Part shown: positions 17,225-24,432 of the stretch, piece by piece
Position numbering within the stretch: position 1 is the stretch's first letter
Layout: every line of letters starts with the position of its first letter
DNA from: a bacterium
GTDB taxonomy: Bacteria > Acidobacteriota > Polarisedimenticolia > Polarisedimenticolales > Polarisedimenticolaceae
NCBI GenBank assembly: GCA_024226515.1
Contig: JAAELQ010000018.1
Span: 1 to 48,344, forward strand
Length of the DNA stretch: 48,344 bases
Direction: 5' to 3'
Notes under the pieces: generated by a model
Database searches by the model: none
What the model was told of the DNA's origin: nothing
The model's input: only the letters and a program-made list of their open reading frames with translations
Position numbers and translations under genes: made by a program

Positions 17225-19006
17225 ATGGCGACACGAGCGCGAACGGGGGCCCTGCTGGCGGCGGTCGCTCTGCTGGCCCCGACTCAGGTCCCGGCCGAGA
17301 ACGCTCGCCCCGGCCTGCCGGCCGACCCGGCGGCGTTCGAGCGTGAGATCGAGACGGACGCCGTCGCCGGCATGCGGAGGCTGGGCGAGCTGGCCTCGAT
17401 GTGGGACGAACGCGACGAGGCGTTCCGCGCGGGCCTGCACCACTTCCTGCGCGACGCGGTCCTGACCCGGGGGCGCCGACTCGGCGCCGCATCTGCGGAC
17501 TGGAACGAGGAGCGCATCGCCGCGTACGTCGGCCTGCTGTTCCTCGATCCCGAGCGCTTCGCCGCCGATCCCGAGTTTCGCGAATTCTGCCTCGGCCTGG
17601 CCGAGCAGTCGCCGCACCCGGCGCTCGACGCCGACACCCGCGCGCGACTGCTGCGCGGCGTCAACGCCGCGCCCGGCATCGACTTCGCCGCGTCCGAGCG
17701 GATCGAGTTCGGCTGGAGCGCGGTGCCGCGGCTCGCGCTCGAACGCGAGGTCCCGTTCCGTGCGGGCCGTGGGCGCGTCGTGGGCGACCTCGGCGACTCG
17801 ATCGACGCCTCGATCTTCTCGATGCCGGAGGAGTACTTCGAGCTGGACGACGCGTTGCATTTCCTCGGCGCCGTGCGCGCGGAGGCCCCGGAACGAAAGC
17901 TGATCGTGCTCACCGATCGCCACATCGACGAAACGCTGCAAGACGCCGCGATGCGACTTCAGCTGTATCTGCTTCCGCTGCACGGCCGCGAGTACTCGGC
18001 CTGGCCGCGCGACCCGTTCACCTTTCATCGCCGTGCCGACGGCGGCGTGCTGCTGACGCTGCGCCCCAACGAACAGACGCAGCGCGAATCGGACAACGAC
18101 CTGGGACTCGAGCTGATCCAGGGGCTGCCCGCCCATCTCGACGGCGCCTGGGGCAAACCGACCTGGCAGCGCTCCGACGTGCCGTTCCACAACGGTCAGG
18201 CGCTGCTCACGCCCGACCGCGTCTGGACCAGCCCGCACGGCCTCGAGGGTCGCGTGCTGCAGTTGCTCGGGGCCGAGGGGATCGATGTCCAGCGGCTGTT
18301 CACCGTCGACGGCTGGAATCGCTACGTCGCCGCGGTACACGAGGCCGGGGCCGAGCTGGCCGCGCTCTACGACCGCAAGCTGTCATGGATCTTCCCGCTG
18401 GAACCGAGCGAGACGGTCCAGACGCGCGAACGCATCACGGCGCTCGGCGGCGGCGCGGGTCACGACCTGGACTCCGTCGTCTCGCTGCTCTCCGACCCCG
18501 GCGGCGGCCTGAACGGGTTCGTCGGCGACCTCTCGCTCGGGGCGCGACTGGTCGAGAAGAGCAGCGACGCGGATCTCGACGCCCTCGTTCGAACCTACGG
18601 ACTGAAGCTCGACACGTCCGCGTTGCGCGCCGCCCTCGTCGACGCGCAGCGCGCCACGAGGGCGGCCGCGCTCGGCGCGTTCCTCGACGGCGTCGCGCGG
18701 CAGCTGGAGTCGAACTCAACCTCCGTGCACCGGCTGCCGCTGCTCGTCGTCCCGCCGGAGCTGGTGCGCGCCGTCGGTCCACCGCTGGCGCGACCGTTCC
18801 TGCTGACCTGGAACAACGTCGTTCACGAACGGCGCGGCGAGTCTCAGCGCGTCGAGGGCTTCGCCTCGGGTCTGACCCCGGGCGACGCCGCCGCGCGAGA
18901 GATCTACGCCGGCGCCGGGTACGAGCTGGTCCTGTTTCCGCCGCTCGTGCAGAGCATCGCTCACAACGGCGGCTACCGCTGCGCGTCGCAGCACCTTCGA
19001 CGCTGA
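17225..19006 (+). CDS. Secreted protein with pentein (deiminase-like) signature motifs
   Basis: A 593-residue protein with a signal peptide (ATRARTGALLAAVALLAPTQVPA), which favours ATG 17225 over GTG 17192. I do not recognise a named family by full-length similarity. Three short motifs occur in the order used by the guanidine-modifying (pentein) superfamily: WPRDPF at 260-265 (compare the W-x-R/Q-D substrate-binding Asp of agmatine and peptidyl-arginine deiminases), GHDLDSVVSLL from 412 (compare GHVDEFLSF), and HNGGYRCASQ near the C terminus with Cys586 (compare HGEVHCGTN and GGGNIHCITQ). About 170 N-terminal residues are helical and unassigned. An extracellular arginine or agmatine deiminase-like activity is a hypothesis only. 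Confidence 0.5.
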   Translation: MATRARTGALLAAVALLAPTQVPAENARPGLPADPAAFEREIETDAVAGMRRLGELASMWDERDEAFRAGLHHFLRDAVLTRGRRLGAASADWNEERIAAYVGLLFLDPERFAADPEFREFCLGLAEQSPHPALDADTRARLLRGVNAAPGIDFAASERIEFGWSAVPRLALEREVPFRAGRGRVVGDLGDSIDASIFSMPEEYFELDDALHFLGAVRAEAPERKLIVLTDRHIDETLQDAAMRLQLYLLPLHGREYSAWPRDPFTFHRRADGGVLLTLRPNEQTQRESDNDLGLELIQGLPAHLDGAWGKPTWQRSDVPFHNGQALLTPDRVWTSPHGLEGRVLQLLGAEGIDVQRLFTVDGWNRYVAAVHEAGAELAALYDRKLSWIFPLEPSETVQTRERITALGGGAGHDLDSVVSLLSDPGGGLNGFVGDLSLGARLVEKSSDADLDALVRTYGLKLDTSALRAALVDAQRATRAAALGAFLDGVARQLESNSTSVHRLPLLVVPPELVRAVGPPLARPFLLTWNNVVHERRGESQRVEGFASGLTPGDAAAREIYAGAGYELVLFPPLVQSIAHNGGYRCASQHLRR

Positions 19007-19012
19007 GCTCCC

Positions 19013-20704
19013 GTGCGACCCACACATACAGCCCGGCTCGTGCTGCTGCTGGCGATCGCGACCGCCGGCCTGGCCTGCCGCGCCGGCGGCGACGCTCCGA
19101 GCGCGGCGCTGTTCGAGGACGTCACGCCGGACGTGGGGCTCGACTTCGTCCACGTCAACGGGATGAGCGGCGAGCTCTACCTGTGCGAGATGATGGGACC
19201 CGGCGCGGCGCTGTTCGACTACGACGGCGACGGCGATCTCGACGCGTTCATCGTTCAGGGGCACCACCTCGGCGCGGGCGGCGTTCCGGACGACGCGCCC
19301 GGCGATCGGCTGTTCGCGAACCAGCTCGTCGAGAGCGGCGTGCTGCGTTTCCGCGACGTGACCGCAGAGGCGGCGCTCGACTCGCGCGGTTACTCGATGG
19401 GCGTCGCCGCCGGCGACTACGACGCGGACGGCCACGTCGACCTGTACGTGACGCGTTTCGGCGACAACGTCCTGTGGCGCAACGTGGGCGACGGCACGTT
19501 CGCCGAGCGAACAATCGCCGCCGGGGTCGCCGAGTCGCGCTGGAGCGTCAGCGCGTCCTTCGTCGATACGAACGGCGACGGCCTGCTCGACCTGTACGTC
19601 GGCAACTACCTCGACTTCACGCTGCAGAACCACAAGAAATGCTCCAACCTGCGTGAGGACTACTGCAGTCCGAAGCGTTACAACCCGCTGCCCGACCGGT
19701 TGTTCGTCAACCGCGGCGACGGCACGTTCGAGGACCGCTCCGAGGCCTCGCGCATCGCCGGGAGCTTCGGCGGCGCGCTGGGGGTGGTGGGCGCCGACCT
19801 GGACGACGACGCCCGGATCGACCTGTACGTCGCCAACGACGGTATGGAGAACCAGCTCTGGCGCAACCGCGGGGACGGGACGTTCGAGGACATCGCGCTT
19901 CTGGCGGGCTCGGCGCTCAACGACATGGGCCAGGCCGAGGCCGGCATGGGACTGGACGCCGACGACTACGACAACGACGGCGACCTGGACCTGTTCGTCG
20001 CCCACCTGGCGACCGAGACCAACACGCTGTATCGCAACGCCGGGGACGGGACGTTCGAGGACGCCACGATCGCGTCGGGACTGGCCGCCAGCAGCCTGCC
20101 CTTCACCGCCTTCGGTGCCGGCTGGATCGACGTCGACAACGACGGCTTCGTCGATCTGCTGGTGGTCAACGGCGCGGTGACGCTCGTCGAGGAGCTGGTG
20201 CTGCGCGGGGATCCGTTCCCGCTGCACCAGCGCAACCAACTGTTCCGCAACCTCGGAGACGGGACGTTCGAGGACTGGAGCTCGGCGGGCGGCGAGCCGT
20301 TCTCCCACTCCGAGGTCAGCCGCGGCGCCGCGTTCGGCGACGTCGACAACGACGGTGACGTCGACGCGCTCGTGCTGAACAACGGCGGACCCGCGCGACT
20401 GTTGCTCAACCGGATCGGACAGGACAACCGCTGGGTCGGACTGCGCCTCGTCGGCGGCGAGCCGCAGACCGATCGCATCGGCGCGCGCGTCCTCGTCGAG
20501 CTTTCCGACGGGCGGCGCATTCAGGGAAGAGCGCACACGGACGGCAGCTACGCGTCGGCGAGCGACCCGCGGGTGCTGCTGGGGCTCGGCCCGTCTACGA
20601 TCGAGAGCGTCCGCGTGCACTGGCCCGCGGGGGCGACCGAACGGTTCGAGGACGTCGAGATCGACTCCTGGAACGTGCTACGGGAAGGCGGCGGTGCGCG
20701 CTAG
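19013..20704 (+). CDS. CRTAC1-family FG-GAP/ASPIC-UnbV lipoprotein, second copy
   Basis: A 563-residue lipoprotein from GTG 19013, with signal ending in GLAC and seven or more FG-GAP/VCBS repeats (DYDGDGDLDAFIV, DYDADGHVDLYVT, DDYDNDGDLDLFVAH, DVDNDGDVDALVL). RGDGTFED-type linkers recur, and the ASPIC/UnbV end is clear (TDGSYASASDPRVLLGLG, VHWPAGA). Motif by motif it parallels the 1209 protein, including CSNLREDYCSP versus CFNVVRDYCSP, so the two are paralogues. It starts 7 bases after the pentein-like gene and overlaps the next TPR gene by 11 bases, so all three may be co-transcribed. Ligand unknown. Confidence 0.9.
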   Translation: MRPTHTARLVLLLAIATAGLACRAGGDAPSAALFEDVTPDVGLDFVHVNGMSGELYLCEMMGPGAALFDYDGDGDLDAFIVQGHHLGAGGVPDDAPGDRLFANQLVESGVLRFRDVTAEAALDSRGYSMGVAAGDYDADGHVDLYVTRFGDNVLWRNVGDGTFAERTIAAGVAESRWSVSASFVDTNGDGLLDLYVGNYLDFTLQNHKKCSNLREDYCSPKRYNPLPDRLFVNRGDGTFEDRSEASRIAGSFGGALGVVGADLDDDARIDLYVANDGMENQLWRNRGDGTFEDIALLAGSALNDMGQAEAGMGLDADDYDNDGDLDLFVAHLATETNTLYRNAGDGTFEDATIASGLAASSLPFTAFGAGWIDVDNDGFVDLLVVNGAVTLVEELVLRGDPFPLHQRNQLFRNLGDGTFEDWSSAGGEPFSHSEVSRGAAFGDVDNDGDVDALVLNNGGPARLLLNRIGQDNRWVGLRLVGGEPQTDRIGARVLVELSDGRRIQGRAHTDGSYASASDPRVLLGLGPSTIESVRVHWPAGATERFEDVEIDSWNVLREGGGAR

Positions 20705-22283
20705 GCTGCGCACACCTGTCGCGGCGACGGCGCTCGCCCTGCTCGCCTGCTGTGCCGGACCGTCGGGCGACGCGTCGCGGGACGCGCCGCCCGAGATCGC
20801 ACTGCCCGATCTGAGCTCGATCGAGGCCGAGGTGGGCGAGCGGCTCGAGGAGCAACTCGAGACGGTGCGCACGTCGCCCGAGGACGGCGCGGCGGCGGGC
20901 CACCTCGGCATGCTGGCCCAGGCCCACGGCCTGCTGCCCACGGCGCGCACCTGTTACCTGCGCGCTCGCGCGCTGCAGCCCGAGCGCTTCGACTGGGCCT
21001 ACCTGCTGGCGCGCGTCGAGCGCGAGCTGGGGCACGCCGCGGACGCCGAGACGGCGTTGCGCGACGCGCTCGAGATCGACCCGTCCTACGTCGCGGGCCG
21101 TGTCGCGCTGGGCGAGATGCTCGCCGAGCGCGGAGAGGACGATTCTGCGCTGGCCGAGTTCGAGCGAGCGCTCGAGCTCGACGCGAACAGCGCGGCGGCG
21201 CACGTGGGCCTGGCGCGTATCGCGGGCCGCGCGGGCCGGCAGCGCGATGCGGTGCAGCACTACGAACGCGCGCTCGAGCTGAGCCCGCGGGCGACCGGCC
21301 TGCACTACAACCTGGCACAGGCCTATCGCAGGCTGGGCGACACCGAGCGGGCGGAAGAACAGCTGGCGCTGCGCGGAGACGGCCGCGCGACGCAGGACGA
21401 CCCCCTCCTGGCCTCCGTGTTCGACCTGGTCGACAGCGCGCGCCTGTGGCTGGACCGGGCCCGGATCCACGCCAGCGCGGGAGAGTTCGAGCGGGCGGCG
21501 CAGGCACTGCGCGAGGCCCTGCTGCGAGACCCCGATCACCCGACCGGCCATCTGCTGGCGGGCTCGGTCTTCGACTCGCTGGGCGACGCGGAGACGGCGG
21601 CGCGGCACTACCGCCGCGCGCTGGAGCTCGAACCGGACAATCCGCGCGCGCGGTTCGGCCTCGGACTCGTCCTGGCCCGGTCCGGAGACGATCGCGGGGC
21701 GGCCAGGCAGTTCCTTCGAGCCGTCGAGCTCGACCCGGCGCTGAGCCAGGCGCGCCGCTCGCTGGCGCGCACGTACGAGCGGACCGGCGAACGCGAGGGG
21801 GCGCTGCAGCAGTACGAGATTCTCCTACGCGGCGACCCGCTGAACGCCGAGCACCGCCTGCGACGCGCGCTGTGTCACGTGCGCCTCGGCCGCCACGCCG
21901 AGGCGCTGGGCCTGCTGGAACGGGACGTCCTGGCGTTTCCGGACGAGGCGGCGTTCGCCCACACGCTGGCCCGCCTGCTCGCGGCCAGCCCCGACGACGC
22001 CGTGCGCGACGGCAACCGAGCGCTGCTCATGACCGAGGAGCTCGCGCGAGTGCAGCGCAACACGGACCTCGCCGAGACGATCGCCATGGCGCTCGCCGAG
22101 CTCGGCCGCTTCCCGGCCGCGCTGGAGTGGCAAACGCGCGCGATCGACGTCGCGACGCGCGCCGGGCGATCGGACGTCGTGCCGCGCATGCGCACGCGCC
22201 TCGCGCTGTTCCGCGAGCAACGGCCGTGCCGCGAGCCGTGGACGCCCGACGACCCGATCTTCCGCCCCGCCCCGGGAACCTAG
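20694..22283 (+). CDS. TPR-repeat lipoprotein, second copy
   Basis: A 529-residue lipoprotein from GTG 20694, overlapping the CRTAC1 stop by 11 bases. The signal ends in LLACC, so lipidation at Cys19 or Cys20 is possible. TPR repeats run through the protein (LAEFERALELDANSAAAHVG, AARHYRRALELEPDNPRAR). The end (EELARVQRNTDLAETIAMAL, PCREPWTPDDPIF) matches that of the 2906 protein, also in the order of its segments. This supports duplication of a CRTAC1-plus-TPR cassette. No enzymatic motif is visible. Confidence 0.9.
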   Translation: MRARLRTPVAATALALLACCAGPSGDASRDAPPEIALPDLSSIEAEVGERLEEQLETVRTSPEDGAAAGHLGMLAQAHGLLPTARTCYLRARALQPERFDWAYLLARVERELGHAADAETALRDALEIDPSYVAGRVALGEMLAERGEDDSALAEFERALELDANSAAAHVGLARIAGRAGRQRDAVQHYERALELSPRATGLHYNLAQAYRRLGDTERAEEQLALRGDGRATQDDPLLASVFDLVDSARLWLDRARIHASAGEFERAAQALREALLRDPDHPTGHLLAGSVFDSLGDAETAARHYRRALELEPDNPRARFGLGLVLARSGDDRGAARQFLRAVELDPALSQARRSLARTYERTGEREGALQQYEILLRGDPLNAEHRLRRALCHVRLGRHAEALGLLERDVLAFPDEAAFAHTLARLLAASPDDAVRDGNRALLMTEELARVQRNTDLAETIAMALAELGRFPAALEWQTRAIDVATRAGRSDVVPRMRTRLALFREQRPCREPWTPDDPIFRPAPGT

Positions 22284-22298
22284 CAACCCGGAACAGGC

Positions 22299-22304
22299 TA
22301 GAAT
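22299..22304 (+). promoter_or_regulatory. Possible -10 element for leaderless expression
   Basis: TAGAAT is followed by 6 bases and then GTG 22311. No Shine-Dalgarno sequence fits in between, so transcription could begin at or next to the start codon. A -35 is not evident. Confidence 0.35.
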
Positions 22305-22310
22305 GCGCGG

Positions 22311-23447
22311 GTGCCCGCGCAGACCACCAAGGCCCCGCCGCGATCCGGCGTCTTCTTGCGTCACCGCAAGAAGATCCTCGCGCTGTTCGTGTTGCTGCTC
22401 GTCGTCGGCATCGACATCGTCGCCGGGACGCTGCTGATCCGGCTCGGCCTGTTCCGCCCGGCCGACTGGGTCGAGCAGCGCTATCGCACCGCGCACCCCG
22501 TGTTCCATCACACGCTGCGGCCCGACGTGCAGTTCTCCGAGGCGGCGTGGGGCCGCATCGGCTACCGGCTCAGCACGAACTCGCTCGGCTTCAAGGACCG
22601 GGCCGCGCGCAAGATCGAGCTCACGAGCGACCGACATCGCGTGCTGATCATCGGTGACTCGTTCACCGAGGGCGTCGGCCTGTCGTACGAGGAGACGTTC
22701 GTCGGCCTCGTCGACGACCGGCTGGCGCAGGGCGGAGTCGAGGTGCTGAACGCGGGAGTCGCCTCGTACAGCCCGCTGCTCTACTTCCGCAAGATCCGGC
22801 ACCTGCTGGACGAGGTCGGGCTCGAGGTCGGCGAGGTCGTCGTCTTCCTCGACATCTCGGACATCCTCGACGATCTGGATTACTACGTCGACGAGAACGA
22901 CCGCGTCCGCTCCCCGCGTCACGAGAGCTTCCGCCGGGCGAGCAAGCGCTGGCTGAACCGGCACACGATCCTCATCGCGTCGACCCGCGCCGGGATTCGC
23001 AGTTTCGGCGAGCGGTTCAAGGACCCGCGCGACGTCGAGTGGACGCTCGATCGGCGGCAGAGCCGCTGGACGATCGACGACGACGACTTCGAGAAGAAGG
23101 GCCGCCCGGGGCTCGACATCTGCGCCGAGTGGATGGACCGGCTCGCCGAGTTGCTACGCTCGCGTGGGATCCCGCTGACGCTGGCCGTCTACCCCTGGCC
23201 GGATCAGGTCTTCAACCGCGACCTCGACTCGCGGCACGTCGTGTTCTGGCGCACCTGGGCCGGGCGCAACGACGTCGCATTCGTCGACCTGTTCCCCGCC
23301 TTCATCGACGAGCGCGAGCCGCTGGAGGTCCTGCAGCGGCTGTTCATCCGCGGCGACTACCACTGGAACGCCGCCGGGCACGAGGTGGTGGCGCGGCAAC
23401 TGCTCGAGCACTGGTCGCCCGCCGCCGAGGCCGATCGAGCCCGATAA
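22311..23447 (+). CDS. Membrane-anchored SGNH/GDSL-type hydrolase
   Basis: A 378-residue protein with one N-terminal transmembrane helix (KKILALFVLLLVVGIDIVAG) and an extracytoplasmic SGNH domain. Block I is IIGDSFTEG (catalytic Ser117), a following block reads LNAGVASYSP, and block V is GDYHWNAAGH near 348-357 (Asp349 and His351), the D-x-H-W-N form seen in AlgJ/AlgX-like esterases. It would most likely add or remove acyl groups on a cell-surface glycan; this is inferred from fold and location. It is the last rightward gene before a convergent terminator. GTG 22311 has no ribosome binding site (see the -10 entry). Confidence 0.82.
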   Translation: MPAQTTKAPPRSGVFLRHRKKILALFVLLLVVGIDIVAGTLLIRLGLFRPADWVEQRYRTAHPVFHHTLRPDVQFSEAAWGRIGYRLSTNSLGFKDRAARKIELTSDRHRVLIIGDSFTEGVGLSYEETFVGLVDDRLAQGGVEVLNAGVASYSPLLYFRKIRHLLDEVGLEVGEVVVFLDISDILDDLDYYVDENDRVRSPRHESFRRASKRWLNRHTILIASTRAGIRSFGERFKDPRDVEWTLDRRQSRWTIDDDDFEKKGRPGLDICAEWMDRLAELLRSRGIPLTLAVYPWPDQVFNRDLDSRHVVFWRTWAGRNDVAFVDLFPAFIDEREPLEVLQRLFIRGDYHWNAAGHEVVARQLLEHWSPAAEADRAR

Positions 23448-23478
23448 GAAAAAGGCCCCCGGCATGCGCCGGGGGCCT
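23447..23478 (-). terminator. Intrinsic terminator of the leftward lipoprotein gene
   Basis: A perfect 11-base-pair stem (23453-23463 with 23468-23478) encloses the loop ATGC. On the minus strand the stem is followed by a T-rich tract (A-run 23449-23453 on the plus strand). On the plus strand no T-tract follows, so it mainly stops leftward transcription. Confidence 0.85.
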
Positions 23479-23507
23479 CGTCGATTCGGAATCGATCGTG
23501 CGATCGG

Positions 23508-24326
23508 TCAGGGCCGACTGCCCACGAACTGACCGCTGAACGAGCAGACCGCGTCGATGCAGTCGCCCAGGTCGGAGCACGTGTCGACACAGGTCGGGTC
23601 GTCCTCGTCCTCCTCCGCGGGCTCGCAGTCGAACTCGGCGTCGATGCAGCCACGGAACTCGTCGTTGCTACACGTGAGCGAGCAGGGGTCCGCCGTCGTC
23701 AGACACGTTCCGAAGATCGGCGGACCACCGCCGCCGCCGGCAAACGTCGCTGCCTGACAGGCGTTCTCCGTGACACAGGCCGACGGGTCCGGATCCTCGC
23801 TGGAGTCGTCATCGTTGAAGCACGAGATATCCTGCGCGTCTGCGCAGACCCGCGGGATGTCTCCGCTCTCCTCGTCCGCGTCCCACAATGTGAGCGGCGA
23901 GAGCGTTGCTTCATCATCCGTCGTACCCCCGGAGTACTCGATCAGCACGTTGGTGACCGGCCCCGCTTCCTCTCCTTCGAGCATGCCCTCGATCAGCGCG
24001 GTCGTGCCCGACACACCGGAGTTGGCGAGCGTCGAAGCTCCGAACCCGTAGACGCATCCGACGTCCATGTCGCTGGAGAAGTCGCCGTCGGCCTCGGTAA
24101 TCGTGACGGAGAAATCGCAAGGGACGGCGCCCTCGAACTGCGCCGTCAGGTCGTCGGTGGTGCACGAGTCGATCACCGCGTTTTCGACGGCGAAGTCCCA
24201 CGCTCCGTTGATGTCGACATCCGGCGGCGCCGAACCCAGGCTCCTCGAGTCGTCGCAACCCACCACAAGAAATGCGCTGATCAGGACGATCAGTGCACAA
24301 ACCGGCAGCAGCCGATTATCCCTCAT
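23508..24326 (-). CDS. Cys-rich lipoprotein of unknown function
   Basis: A 272-residue lipoprotein; ATG 24326 has a GGAGG-type ribosome binding site just upstream. The lipobox is VVGC (Cys24). The middle has an acidic, beta-rich domain that begins INGAWDFAV, a lipocalin- or calycin-like opening, with pairs of Cys. The last 60 residues hold nine Cys arranged as two similar units, each C-x3-C...CIDA...C, separated by an acidic run (EPAEEDEDDP). A Gly-Pro linker (GGGGGPP) precedes them. It follows the TonB-dependent receptor on the same strand and may be co-expressed with it. No known family is recognised. Confidence 0.75.
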   Translation of the reverse strand: MRDNRLLPVCALIVLISAFLVVGCDDSRSLGSAPPDVDINGAWDFAVENAVIDSCTTDDLTAQFEGAVPCDFSVTITEADGDFSSDMDVGCVYGFGASTLANSGVSGTTALIEGMLEGEEAGPVTNVLIEYSGGTTDDEATLSPLTLWDADEESGDIPRVCADAQDISCFNDDDSSEDPDPSACVTENACQAATFAGGGGGPPIFGTCLTTADPCSLTCSNDEFRGCIDAEFDCEPAEEDEDDPTCVDTCSDLGDCIDAVCSFSGQFVGSRP

Positions 24327-24432
24327 TGCCTCCTCCCACTTCTTGTTCTTCTCGACATGATTGAATTGAACATCCACAAACCTCCCGAGTCGGCGCCGCA
24401 CGATCACGTCCAACGCCGAGCGTTACGCGACC

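Noticed and set aside
14930..18340. A very long open frame on the minus strand opposite the VWFA-related and pentein-like genes
   Set aside because: High GC keeps antisense frames open. The plus-strand products have signal peptides and family motifs; the minus product is Arg/Gln/Val-rich without domains.
1900..20300. Recurring DNA segments like GACGGGACGTTCGAGGAC, possibly a dispersed repeat or CRISPR
   Set aside because: They always lie in one frame and encode GDGTFED-type linkers of FG-GAP repeats. There is no regular spacer pattern.
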